Source of the DNA: Paratinospora sagittata | Lineage: Eukaryota > Streptophyta > Magnoliopsida > Ranunculales > Menispermaceae | DNA: 64,000 nt | Direction: 5' to 3' | NCBI GenBank assembly: GCA_035771175.1 | Contig: CM069593.1 | Span: 19,249,956 to 19,313,955 of the forward strand | Shown here: piece by piece, positions 25,501 through 36,347 of the stretch | Position numbering within the stretch: position 1 is the first letter of the stretch | Layout of the letters: each line of letters opens with the position of its first letter | Made by a program: the position numbers and the translations under genes | The notes under the pieces: model-generated | What the model was told of the DNA's origin: nothing | The model's input: only the letters and a program-made list of their open reading frames with translations | Database searches by the model: none

Positions 25501-28500
25501 TAAACCCCTCCAGCTTCATGTGAAGAGTGTATCTCCCTAATATATCTCCCATCATTATCTGCAAGTGAAAAGGAGATTGGTAGGATAGCAACTTTTGCTA
25601 CATTATGGTCCGTATGGCTGGAACGGAATAGGAGAATCTTTCACAACTCACGAAAGGATTTTCACCTCCTTTGGGATGAGATATTGGTCTATGCTAGGTC
25701 TTGGGTGGAAACTTCTAAATTTGGTTGTGGATATTCAGGTTTAGTATGGTTGAGAAATTGGGTAATTGCATGTGAAGGTTAACGATCTTATGTAGAATTA
25801 TATTAAGGGGTAGGGTGTCGTGGGTCTAGTTGTAATTGGGGACTATGATAGTTGCCTAAGATAGATTTGGTAACAGTATTAGGTGAGCCTATGGGGTACC
25901 CAAGCCTATAAATTACATACTATTTGTTAATATAACTATTTGTCTCCTCTAAAAAAAGCCAAGTGACACTAAGGAGTGAAAACTTTATTTATGTGGACTC
26001 AATTATTCATTAGGAGGGAAAAATAAGAGACTATGTCAACCGTAGTATTAAAACATGTTGGATTAAGTAATGAATGACGCTTCTCTTTGAAGTTGAAAGA
26101 AAATCTTTTATGACCCAAATCAAATCGACCATGCCTTATGAAACAAAATGTTGGGTTGAACAATAGAAACAACATGGTAATAAATTTCATATAACCGAAA
26201 TAAGAATATTAAGATGTATATGTAGTAAAATATTAAAAGATAAAATAAGAAATGAACGTATTTGGGAAAGATAGGGTAGCATCAATTGTAGGTAAAATGA
26301 GAGAAAACTAATTAAGGTGGTTTCAACATATACAATGAAGACTATTGGATGCATTGACTTTGAGTATTAATAGTAATGTTAGGGGCTGTTTGGTAGGGAG
26401 GATAGGATGGGATAGGATTAAAAATAATCCTATCCCAGTGTTTGGAGGTGGGTAGGATAGGATTACAAATAATCCCACCCACCATTTTATCTCCCTCCTA
26501 CGGGATAAAACAATACCGACAAAAATGTCGGGATTGTTTTATCCATCCGGTAATATTTTTTTTTTTCTTCTTCATCGTCTTCTTCTTCTTCGTCTTTTTC
26601 ATCTTCTTCATCTTCATCTTCATCTTCTTCTTCTTTTTCTTTCTTTGTGCAAAAAAAAAAAAAAAAAAGAAGAAAAAAACTGGTTTTGCAAATCTCAAAA
26701 CCTTGCTGGTTTTGCAAACCAGTGACCTTTTTTTTTAATGTAATTTAAAAAAAAAAGCTTAAAAAGCTTAAAAAAATTATTTAATTAATTTTTATTTTAA
26801 TCCCATGGGTTACACCAAACACAACATTACTTTATTTTTAATCCCATCCCATCCTATCTCATCCCATCCAATCCAATCCCATAAAAATAATCCTATCCTA
26901 TCCCGCACACCAAACGCATCCTTAAAGAAAGAGGAATACCTAAAATAATATGCACAAGAGATAATCAAGATAGATATAACTACTTAGAATTTAATAATAG
27001 ATTTAGCCTTTGATAAAGTAAAATGGAAGAATTAGATTCAAGTAGTGTAATGAAAATACGATTGACAAAACATACTAACATGCCATGATCAACATACAAT
27101 ATAATACATAAGTTTTATATAGAACCTTTGCCCTAGAAAATACCTCATAACACAACAATAGTGCTTCTCACTACATTTCAAAGTAAAAGTCTATGTTGCA
27201 TAGTTGTAGATTTGCTAGAATCACTTCCAAGATATTACGACGAGCATCAAAAGTAACCACCAAGTGAATAGTTTCCCATACCACCCTTCAATTGAGAAGT
27301 CTACTTTGACGATATTACAACTTTCAAGTGTTAGTCATGTACAAAAGTGAAACTTGGCTATCATTGGATTCATTTCGAGAAACCTACTGGTGAGATTGTT
27401 TTTTATAAAATTTTAACTAATATGATTTAATAACTTTATGTTTAGAAATTATTATTTAAAATATTGGATCAAATATAATGAATGAAACTACATAATTGAT
27501 AGCTACCCCACGTAAAGAGTTTGATCAACTCATACCCAAAGTAGAAGAAAAATGGGCAAAAGGGGGGGAGATCATTTTATTTGTGTTTGCTTGAGCTATT
27601 GAATGTCCTAAGGTTTGAAAACTCATTATGTCCCTCCTGAGTAATAAAGGTTCCAAAAACCCTGAAAAGCCTATGGTAATCATGAGTGCTAGTTTGGTTT
27701 GCCTTAGTAACAATTTGGAAAAACTCATTTCTAGAATACTAGGCCATAATTTGGTTCGCGAGGTATGAAAAATCTATGAAATTCAATGACTTGTTCAATG
27801 CCTGACTTTGCAAATTAAAGAGTGAATGTAATTTTCAATTTGTAAAAATTTGACTAAATTCAATTAGAATTTGAGAAAAATAAATTCGCGTAGAAAATAT
27901 GAAAATTCGTTGGCTTTTATCATGGTGTTGTCAAAACTTTCTCAACCTCAATATGACTTGTGCAGCAAAAGGTGTTCTTTTGCAATAATTTGCCTCATTT
28001 GTGCATCACAAGTGAAACTATTCACCGAGGGAATGACAAAGAAACTCTCTGTACCATTCCTATAAGGCATCATTCGTCAACTCTTTGATCAACACTCTTT
28101 GAATTTGAATCCATTCATTCACAAAGACGAGAGTGCACATCAATGTTAGAATACAAATTTGCAGCCTAATCCTGAGAGAGAGCAAATAGCATGCAATGAG
28201 TTCCTATAAAGCATCATTTTTCAACTCTTTGATCAACACTCTTTGAATTTGAATCCATTCGTTCGCAAAGACGAGAGTGCATATCAATGTTAGAATACAA
28301 ATTTGCAGCCTAATAGTGAGAGAGAGCAAATAGCCTGCAATGAGTTCCAAACCAGCGTACTTATATTTCTCTATATTAGAAGTGTTTATTTATATTATTT
28401 TAGTATATATTGCATTAAATCTGGATATTTTGGCATCTATACAAAAACTGTAATGACCACTTGCACACTTGATATTGTCCAATTTTGGACCCTATGTCGT

Positions 28501-31500
28501 CGCCTTGGCTTGCTTCTTCACCACTCAGGCTTTTGGAAAATGGCTTCAATAGAGGTTAGAGAGAGTCTCACATATATAGATCATAAACGTGCTATGTTAC
28601 CCGGACTCTTTACTTTAGCCCGACGTACCCATGTTCGACACTTTATGATGCGACATGGGTATGAGATATGTGTTCGACACTTTGGATTTTAGAATATTAC
28701 TATATAGATTCTTCAATGGAAAGAAGAGGAAGCATGAAAGAGGGTAATGACTAATAGGTGAAATTCACTTAAGTGGGAGAACAAAATAGACAATAAATGA
28801 GTGAAAAGAAGAAAAAAGGAAAAAATGACATAATATAGCCGAGTCCCCGTATTCCAGAATTTGAAAATGAACAAATCAGACCTCTAGATATGTACCCGTA
28901 TCCGACACCCATACCCTAGTCCAAGTAACATAGTAAATGTGTTCCTTTCAGACAATGTGAGACTATCATAATTTACCCCTCTCAACTGATGTTGCCCATT
29001 TCTGGACCTATGCCACCCCTGATTTTTTGCTTCCTCACCATTCGGGCTCTTGGACAAGGCCTTATAATAGTGGTTAGAGAGTTCCTACATATATGAAGCA
29101 CAAACTTTTCCTTCCTAGGCGATGTAGAACTATCACAGCAGCTCTCTAAACTTCTCTTATTTCGCGGATTTGTACAAAAGTCTTTCATGTCGAATTAAAC
29201 TTTCTTGAATTAATTCCGATATTTAAGTGACCTAAGTCTTGGGCAAAAGTCATATTTTTGATCCTTGGTTCATAGGGTACATCAGCCTGGCCCAAAACCT
29301 ACACATGTAGTATCAAATCTTGCATTTATTGTATCAGGTTGCCATTAAACTCTACATCCTTGGTATGGTGGTAATTTTCAAACAAGGTGCAAACATGTTC
29401 CATGCCCTGGCTTTAGTTGGCAGCCTGGATTTACAAGGGCTGATCTGCTGGCCTGGTGAACGTTTCATTTTTGTTGTCAGAATTGGCTGTGTTGTGCCAG
29501 TCTGGCTTGCATATCTCAAGCTCTTTTGCTGATTGGAGTAAGCTCTTACTTAGAAAGAGTAATCATTTCTTGTGCTTACCATGTCTTCTTTCAGCCTTTC
29601 CCTTCCTCACAACATTTTCTTTTTTCCCTTAATTTTAGATAGGGCAGCTTTCTTTTATTTCTAAAACCTATTTTTGATTTTATCTAAAATTCATTGCCTC
29701 ATGTGTAGCCTTCTACATACCGATTCCTGCAATGTTAGTTTTCCCATTGCATTAGAAACTGAATTATCATGGCTAGCTCAAAGTTACTCTGTTACAACTT
29801 ATAAGTTCCGAAGGTGAACATCCTGTCTTTAATTCGTAAACTAGCCAAAGAAGAAATTTTTGGATGAATCATTTTGTTAACTCACCATCTTTTTGTCAAA
29901 ATCAATCTGAACACTGTTCTGTTAACATGTGTCAAATTGTCAAATGAAATGTCCTTAAAAAGAGCCAAATCCAAAATTATGCAGCTGTCTCGCGGTGTTT
30001 GACTTTGTTGTCTCATTTCAGGTTTCTTTATCTGAGAAAGCTGAAAAAGCACTTGAAGAAACCATAAATGCAGAAATTGAAGGAGATGTTATCTACTATT
30101 GGGCACCACTAGAGTTGGATAATGGTGGCAATGATGTACTTACTTTCTGGTCTCTTTGTGACATTTTGAATGGTGGTCGCTGCAGGTTTGTATTGAATTG
30201 CAACATTGGATTTTGTTTGTGTGCAAGCATGCTTTCGTTGTAGGAAGGACCGACGTGGGTAATCAACTGTCATGGTTTTGTGTCTTGAATGTATCATGCT
30301 TATCGCTGCAGTTATTAATTACCTATCAAAATGTAAGTGAATAGAAGAGAAACTAATTTTTTTGGAACCTGACTAACTGATAAACAGTTGTTTGATTTCT
30401 TACTTTATGGAGTGCTGGTTTTAGGCTCCTACATTTTCCATCAATCCCACTGAAACATCCATTTCTGCGGATACCAAGTTCCACAATAAAATTTAGTTTG
30501 GTAATTTTATTTCAACTTTCATGGAGAACTTCCACGTCATATATAAACTGAAATCCGGACTGAAACCCAAGTTTCTACATTTGGAGTATTTCCCTTGTTT
30601 ATATTGTCTTAGGTGGGTCTCATGTACTTGCGTAACTTCTTAAAAGAATCTTATGTAGCTTAGAATTGGATGACCGCTTGTCAATGAAAGCTTTACCATT
30701 TCATTAAAATTGAAATATCTGTGCATTTTTTGATTCTTGAACTCAACTCAACTCAACTAAACCTTTTCATTTTTTGATTCTTGAACACATCCTGAAAATT
30801 ATGCTGAATGGGGGAACCTGTGACATTGTATTTATGATCACCCATTGTAGCGTCTCAGTTCCTCCTGGGTTTTTTACAGCATTTTGTTTCTTATGTCTGC
30901 AGGACTGCTTTTGAGGATGCATTTCGCCGGATGTATGGCTTATCTCCGGACTTCGAAGCTCTTCCCCCTATGCCTGAGGATGGTGGTTACTGGTCTGCTC
31001 TTCACAGCTGGATAATGCCAACACCATCCTTTCTAGAGTTCATTATGTTTTCAAGGTACGTCAATTCTATATTTATTAACCTTTTCATATATTATGAGGG
31101 GTGGTAACAAATTTTTGACTGACACAAGCTTGCAACTCAATCACAGAATGTTTGCTGATTCACTTGATAGCTTGAATAATGAATTAAGCAATGGCACAAC
31201 ATGTTGGCTGGGGTCTTCAGGACCAGAGGTAAGCTCTAACAAAACATTGAATTGTCTCAATTTGTTATTTTCAATTGAGTGTTGACATTGACCTCTTGCT
31301 TGGTTGCTTTATTTATGAACCCTGCAGAAAAAGCACTGTTACTGCCGAATGGTGGAACTCCTGGTCAATGTTTGGGCTTACCACAGTGCTCGAAGGATGG
31401 TATACATTGACCCAGACACAGGACGTCTCGAAGAGCAGCATCCAATTGAGGAACGCAAGGGGTTCATGTGGGTGAAGTTCTTTAACTTCACATTGTTAAA

Positions 31501-31720
31501 GAGTATGGATGAGGATATGGCAGAAGCGGCAGATGACAATGATTATCCAAGGCCAGGATGGCTGTGGCCGCAAACTGGGGAAGTGCATTGGCAAGGAGTT
31601 TATGAGAGGGAGCGGGAGGAGAGATATAGGGCAAAGATGGAAAAGAAAAGAAGGACAAAAGAGAAGCTATTGGAAAGGCACAAATATGGGTACAGGCAAA
31701 AATCACTTGGAGGAAAATAA
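13251..31720 (+). CDS. Plant GT4-like glycosyltransferase (At4g01210 / At5g04480 type), 14 coding exons
   Basis: Exons: 13251-13727, 13878-13964, 16197-16300, 17817-17867, 20265-20436, 20545-20862, 21978-22181, 22342-22839, 22999-23208, 23913-24101, 30022-30185, 30903-31055, 31147-31228, 31328-31720. They total 3,102 nt, 1,033 residues, frame kept at every GT-AG junction. Residues about 76-97 (YLFYGAALFSIIVFVLASMV) form one membrane anchor after a basic N-terminus, so a type II secretory-pathway (probably Golgi) protein is inferred. The GT4-type fold lies in the middle, with VLVVGSSFF-like strand sequence, SRLGLPRGS and DIVLHGSFQDEQGFPPLLLRAM. The C-terminal half is plant-specific (CIYEIYTGAGAWPFLHHGSLYRGLSL, PWIGFQSWRATGRK, LKSMDEDMAEAADD, QKSLGGK end). 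Substrate is not known from sequence. The introns are unusually rich in transposons; intron 10 is 5.9 kb. Confidence 0.92.
14695..15870 (-). mobile_element. TRIM-like LTR element in intron 2 (diverged)
   Basis: Related segments starting TGTTAGAAAC occur at 14695 (to about 14800) and 15779 (to about 15870). They share the later words CTATA, AAG(T/C)...AAGCTATC or AGGCTATCATTAACA, like the tandem copies at 38.3 kb. The sequence before the right copy (GATCTTATA) looks like a degraded GATACCA primer-site complement, which suggests minus orientation. The interior has no coding capacity and includes an AT-rich array of TTCGATAAAATTC-like words (14895-15125) and a hairpin. Both repeats are badly diverged, so confidence is limited. 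Confidence 0.4.
15506..15569. repeat. Long hairpin: 25 bp arms, 14 bp loop
   Basis: The left arm 15506-15530 and right arm 15545-15569 are inverted copies matching at 24 of 25 positions (ACATAAAAATA...GTGACCT). It lies in intron 2 within the TRIM-like region. Confidence 0.8.
16682..16809 (-). mobile_element. Truncated L1 3' end with 15 bp target duplication (intron 3)
   Basis: TAAAGGGTGAAAATC is repeated exactly at 16682-16696 and 16795-16809. Between them is a T run, then the complement of a plant L1 tail (minus strand TTTTAATGAAAATCTTGG near the A tail). The retroposed piece is only about 98 bp, a severe 5' truncation. Confidence 0.8.
17005..17398. mobile_element. Solo LTR, 394 bp (intron 3)
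   Basis: It starts TGATGTA and ends TACATCA, a perfect terminal inverted repeat in TG...CA form, flanked by the 5 bp duplication CTTTC (17000-17004 and 17399-17403). The related DNA at 46.69 kb lacks the insert, which supports the boundaries. Family unknown. Confidence 0.8.
18557..20058. mobile_element. Solo LTR, 1.5 kb (intron 4)
   Basis: It starts TGTTACTAAATAATTAC and ends CTTCTTATCA (TG...CA) with AAATG duplicated at 18552-18556 and 20059-20063. It contains the phrase GAGTATCGTTCCCACAAAG seen in long plant LTRs, an (AC)n(AT)n microsatellite at about 19566-19594, and a GCAGC-rich stretch at 19705-19810. No protein domain is seen, so a solo LTR is the best reading. Confidence 0.72.
24717..25957 (+). 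mobile_element. 5'-truncated L1 LINE fragment inserted in the RTE remnant
   Basis: It is flanked by AAAGCCAAGTGAC at 24704-24716 and 25955-25967, with an A run at its 3' end. It codes for the zf-RVT C-terminal region of a plant L1 ORF2: NPWKFILSILP-like, GNGGLFRFWEDKWL, SIYRIS-type words, KAHVPSKVKVIGW, and after stops LWSVWLERNRRIFHNS near 25.61 kb. The longest open stretch is 24778-25332. The frame is broken afterwards. Confidence 0.82.
26382..26921. mobile_element. Tourist-like (PIF/Harbinger) MITE, 540 bp
   Basis: The left end GGGGCTGTTTGGT and right end ACCAAACGCATCC are imperfect inverted repeats, followed inward by GGATAGGAT-type words on both sides. The 3 bp duplication TTA (26379-26381, 26922-26924) fits PIF/Harbinger. 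The core has a (TCT)n-rich tract (26567-26640) and A runs. It interrupts the RTE remnant, whose sequence resumes on the other side. Confidence 0.8.
27061..28056 (+). other. Intron 10 sequence, nothing recognised
   Basis: AT-rich; no ORF with family resemblance and no clear repeat boundaries seen. Confidence 0.4.
28057..28346. repeat. Tandem duplication, two units of about 143 bp
   Basis: TTCCTATAA(G/A)GCATCATT starts units at 28057 and 28200. Each continues with AACTCTTTGATCAACACTCT and ends near AGAGAGAGCAAATAGC. The units differ at only a few positions. Confidence 0.88.
28455..29142. repeat. Two diverged direct repeats, the first split by a hAT-like MITE
   Basis: Copy 1 (28455-28591 plus 28942-28977) and copy 2 (28978-29142) share the order TTGGACC / TCTGGACC, CTTGCTTC, TCACCA(C/T)TC(A/G)GGC, TGGTTAGAGAG-type and CATATATAGA/CATATATGAA words. 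They are probably old retroelement ends. Confidence 0.6.
28592..28933. mobile_element. hAT-like MITE, 342 bp
   Basis: The ends CTATGTTACCCGGACTC and (inverted) CTATGTTACTTGGACTA form terminal inverted repeats. Flanks TAAACGTG (28584-28591) and TAAATGTG (28934-28941) are an 8 bp duplication with one change. The parallel repeat copy at 29.1 kb continues without this insert. Confidence 0.82.
29143..30021 (+). other. End of intron 10 with a TRIM-related fragment
   Basis: The stretch 29150-29272 (CATGTCGAATTAAAC, TGAATTAATTCC, TTTTTGATCCTTGG) matches 15650-15762 in intron 2 of the same gene. The remainder up to the acceptor at 30021 shows nothing recognisable. Confidence 0.5.
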
Positions 31721-34018
31721 ACTCCGAAGAAGCTATTAGCAGCAGCCTAATTGATATCTGCTGGTACCTTTTTATCTCCTTACACGACCTTGGGAGCTCA
31801 TGTAATTAACCGGCCAATAGCTAGGCTCAAGCAGGGAATTGCAGATCGAGGAGAGTAACATTCTTTTTCTAACAGCACCTAAAAATTGAAGATTACAGAG
31901 GGCTAGTTCATCATATTCTTTAATTTTTACTCGATTTTTAGTGTCCCAGAGAGATGAAGCGGAGATACACGAGAATTAGAAGCATCGTGGATGAAATTTT
32001 GGTGGTGATATTTTCTTGGAATTCAATTCATATTTTGTCAAATTGAGCTTGTATTCTCATTCAATCATTGTATATTCAGTGAAGAATATCCGAAGCAATT
32101 GCAATGAATAACGTCAAGGTTGAATCTATTTATCTCAAAGAAAGGAAAAGGAATGTGTAAAAGCTGTCTTTCAAAGGTTTCAAACTTCTTTATTATTATT
32201 TTGAATCGCGATAAGTGTAGTATATTATTTTGTTTCTCCTCCAAAAAAAATAGAAAGGTCCTAATTCCTCTCTTCGCTTATTTTCTACTGAAGATAAATA
32301 GATTCTTACCTTCCATTCTCCATCAAAAGACACTAAAAAAGATCATGGCTTTGTAACCTATGGTCTAGGCTGTTTCAATTCCTCTATATAGTTTGAGCAG
32401 TCTTGTGTACGTACTTAGTGATCAAAAGGAAGCATGTACTTGGAATAACCGTGGATACAAGGAATAACTGTCGAATTCCTCAATGTACTCACTCTAGCAA
32501 AGCTCAGTGTTAGGTTGTCTTCTCAGCCAACACGTGAGATTCGTCCTTCACTATAATTGTCTCCCAAATCCCAACAAGAGTATTTCGAATATTCGTTACC
32601 TGGTTTAGGTAAAATAAATAGATTATTTCTCTATTTATTATTGTTAGTGATTAATTATTGTTAAGTTTCTAATGAATCCAGTTATTGATATATTACACAC
32701 ATCCTTTCTGATTATGGATATTTTACTATCCAAAAAACATACTAAAAATCATACCTAATTGATAAGGTGACATGCAGTAGTGACAAGTTCTTTTTTCTTA
32801 ATTTTCTCTTTCTATTGTTGAATGAATCACCACATCAGCCTAGTATGATTTTGTGTCTGTTTTTTGGGTGGGTATACCATTTCTCCTTTCTTAAGTCAAG
32901 CCCTCCTAATGTCCTCAATGCCCATGGTATATATAATTAGAGACGTTGGTGGGTTGGGATCTCAATTAGTAAACTAGCGCAGATACTATCCTTAGTACAT
33001 AACCATATCTCTATACCCACTATTAGGCTTTGGCGTGGAGTTTTACTCAAAAGGCTTCAGAGATCCACACTTACGTCTTGTACCATGAACTCTTTTTCTT
33101 TTTGAAGTTGGAGTACTATTCTTTCAGTCTGCACATATTAAACAAGGGAGACAAAGAAAAAGATATATATATATATATAAAAACAAAGAAAAAAAAAGAA
33201 AGACTCCAGTGAACCCACATAAAAATGTTCATATATTTTAAATAAAATGGGGGCATGAAACATGTAGTATTAATAGTGATGAAGAGGAAGGGTGGTCAAC
33301 CAAGGTGCATGTTCCAATATGCATGGTGCCAGCTTTGCTCTCCTTATTGTTTACACAAAGGCATCAATCAACACAATTAATTAGTAGATGAAGCAAGCAA
33401 AGCAAAGCATTAATTCTTAATATAAACCCCTCCCAGCAATTCCTTTGGCTCCCCACTCTTTCTTTTCCTTTCCTCTCTTCCTTTACTTTTCTTGTTTGGT
33501 AATCCAGCTGTGTGGTATCACATTGAAGCTAGCCACGATTCGCATCTTTTAATTTCTCAATATTCACCCATCTATCTATAATTCCTTAAAGTATCTTTCT
33601 CTTTCATTTGAACTTAGGGAAAAGGTTATTCTCTTGGAATCTTAAACCCTAATTTATCCCATTTTTATGTATGAAATGATTCTTTTTTTCACCAGCTATT
33701 CTATCCCATTCCCATTATTTGAATAAGCAAAACTAACAGTCCTCCTACCACACCTTAAGGCTCCCAAGATGCTTCAACATGTATCATGCAGGATACTTTC
33801 TAATTTGGGTCTAAAACTTGATTCAAAATAATACTAAATGTTTTCTGCATGATTGTATACATAAAAAATGTTAAAAAGGTGATCCAAAAATATGCTCAAA
33901 ATCATAACTATCTAATGTGGTAAGTGTTCTTCCTCTTACCTTTTTTTTTTTTTTTTTCTTCCACTGGTGTGATTTTAATAGGTCTTTTTTTTCAAGATTG
34001 TTCATTATTCTTTTCTAT
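31721..34018. other. Glycosyltransferase 3' UTR and AT-rich intergenic DNA
   Basis: The 3' UTR follows the TAA at 31718-31720. The probable 3' end lies near 32.05-32.11 kb, but no clear single AATAAA is seen. Beyond that, to 34.0 kb, is AT-rich DNA with a short (TA)n near 33165 and no supported gene. Confidence 0.4.
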
Positions 34019-34225
34019 GAAAAATACTTGTATTTTATCTAACGTGCTGCGACACAGAGTCGGAGGAGTCTGTGCTAAAGGTGGTTGAGGGGTGGGAAGG
34101 TCTCAAAATTGAGACTTGTGCTCACCTTAGCCGCCTAATATCTCTGCAGTGTTCGAATGCGGATTAGTCTTGCCGAAAGGGTGGGGACACCATATGAAAA
34201 ATTAAAAGAAAAATACTTATATTTT
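34019..34225 (+). mobile_element. SINE-like retroposon with long target duplication
   Basis: GAAAAATACTTGTATTTT (34019-34036) recurs with one change at 34208-34225. The 171 bp insert between them has an A-rich 3' end (GAAAAATTAAAA) and the word GTGTTCGAATGCG, a possible B box. No coding capacity. Family not identified. Confidence 0.6.
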
Positions 34226-34586
34226 TGTTAATTTTCAACAGTACAACATAAAAAATTATATATTAATTTAAAAAAAAAAAAACCAAAACAATGGAAGTAA
34301 GTTATACCTAATGGAATAGCATCGGTATGGCCTTTGTCCCTCCTTATCCATGCGTGTAATGCATTCCTACCATGTCTCTAACCTATATCTAGTTGGTCAT
34401 GTGGTCCTAAGCTGTAGGGCCATTATTCTTAATCTTGTAAATTATTATTATTATTATTTTATTATTTTTTAAAAATATTATGGGCCAATGTTTTAGATGT
34501 CTTTAGGTCATGTTTGGTTGGACATCTTAAAACAATTTTCCTATGTTCAGGATACCCAAAAAACAATATCATAAAACTTGAAAAAT

Positions 34587-34875
34587 ACATTTTGTTGCCG
34601 ATAAGGCATCTTGTTCGATGGTCGAAGAAGCGTATGGAGACTTATTGGTGCGAGTTCAATCTTTGACGAAAGCTGAATTTCTTTAAAACAACAGCGTGTG
34701 CCGTGTGCTGAGTTGTCCTTGTCACGTGTCAAGTATTAGGTTGAGTGTCTTGTCGGTGTCGGAATTAGTGGAGCTATACACCAATTGGTGAAGAAGTGGA
34801 AAAAGTGGGCCGGACACATTAGGGAGATATGAGTTAAAGGATTTGTATCTTTTCGAAAAAAAAAAAACATTTTAT
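34587..34875 (+). mobile_element. tRNA-derived SINE-like element
   Basis: GATAAGGCATCTTGTTCGATGG (A-box-like region) is followed by GGTGCGAGTTCAATCT (B-box-like). The 3' end is a 12-base A run, and ACATTTT(G/A)T flanks both ends. Weak duplication, so boundaries are tentative. Confidence 0.5.
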
Positions 34876-36347
34876 CATTTCTCAAGTTTTTTATTTTTTT
34901 TTAAAACAAAAACAGAGAAGTAATTTTTAAATCTTACCCAATCAAATACCTTTTCTAACACTATTTTCTAAAAATGTTTTGAAAATAAAAATAAAAATAA
35001 AAATAAAAATAAAAATGAAGCCTTAGATTCTCATGTTAAAGAAAAAAGTAATTAAAATATAATTGATTAATTAATATTAAAAAGCCTGAGGATGATCATA
35101 TGAGTGAGGGATCATTTTATTTGATTATTTAATCTTTTTTTTTTTTTTTTTTGGGAAATGGATATTTAACGAAAAGGGATTTTTGGGACATTTAATGCAT
35201 GATGGGGTGTGTCGTGTACCTAAAGCATGCATGACCAGACAACTGTTAGTCTTTTCTAAGATTGCAAGTTGATGTATAATCACATTGCCCATCACATGCC
35301 ACTGTCCAATGATCCACTTAATCAACGGCCCAGATTCATTCATACAAAAGTAGCATTTGCACTGATGCGACTCATATTACCATAAATTATCATTATCATT
35401 ATTATCTTCAATATTTTTTATTTAATATATATAAGATAAGGTTGTATTCATCGTTCTATTTTTCGTAGTAAATAATTTTTTTTGCATATTATTTAATAGA
35501 TTTTATTTTTTGATACATAAATAAAAAATAGTATTTTTAAATGCTTTTTTTCTTTATTTATTATTTTTTTGGGATTTTTCATTTTTGTAGACATGACATG
35601 CTGCCTACAAATTTCTGATAACAGCTTCTTGTGACCAAACTCATAACGTCAGCAGCTCCACAAGACAACCATATCATCAAGGAGGGGCACTTTGGTAATT
35701 CCATCTTCCTCATTTAGTCATTTTTATTCCTTTGATTTGTTTGGACGTCCAATGGAATTTGAATTTCATTTCATTAAATTTCAAATTGAAGCAACAAAAA
35801 ATAAAACAAAATAAAATAAAATAATAATAAGGGAAATGAAATAGTGGATCGATCAGGGTGGGGCCAAGTGAGAAAGGGCCGTTCATTTAATCATCTTGTG
35901 GGCACCATGACACGTGGCGGAGAACGAGAGGGTCGTTTTCATGAACAGCTTCTCTTTCTCAATGCGTAGACTACTTGCCGACCCTTGGCTTCTAAAGAGA
36001 CGCAAAGAACAGCCAAAGAAAACGTAAGCGCCAAATACACATCTGATCACACGGCTGAGAATCAACAAAAACCACCATAATTGATGTCAGCCGTTGAATT
36101 TATTGATCTAAGCTTAAAGCTTTCAAGGTTCAACACATTTGTTTATATGCTTTGTGGCATTTTAGTCTAGAGAGAGAAGTTGTTGTTTTGTTGAATTCTA
36201 AGTTACAGGTGGGTTGGGTTGGGTTAAGCATCTCAATTTCTTCATCTTCTTCTTTTCTTCTTCTTCTTCTTCTTCTTCTCATGTATTTCATTGAATTCTC
36301 CGTTATCAGCAAGAATCTGTTGCAGCATTTGAATTTTCTTTGATGCA
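34876..36347 (+). promoter_or_regulatory. Intergenic DNA and PLATZ upstream region
   Basis: (AAAAAT)n lies at about 34984-35016. A G-box/ABRE-type CACGTGGC sits at 35911-35918, some 430 bp before the PLATZ ATG. The 5' UTR has a (CTT)n tract at about 36241-36282. No other gene is seen. Confidence 0.45.

Larger units (their letters stand above)
24296..27060 (+). mobile_element. RTE-like LINE remnant in intron 10, split by two later insertions
   Basis: Three pieces read in order on the plus strand. At 24296-24716 are FIDLEKAYE and PWCMLFVDDIVLID (RT core). At 25958-26381 are ESQVTLRSENFIYVDSIIH and, through stops, MRMLRWM-type and LRWFQH-type words. At 26922-27060 is the end, with GIPKII and KMEELDSS-type words. 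The middle and last breaks are explained by the L1 fragment and the Tourist-like MITE. Many stops and shifts mean it is long dead. The 5' limit is approximate. Confidence 0.72.

Noticed and set aside
26442..26738. Frames with long Phe, Glu or Lys runs
   Set aside because: They are translations of the (TCT)n and A-run core of the Tourist-like MITE.
34037..34207. A tRNA gene
   Set aside because: Only a weak B-box-like word is present, no cloverleaf can be drawn, and the flanking duplication marks it as a retroposon.
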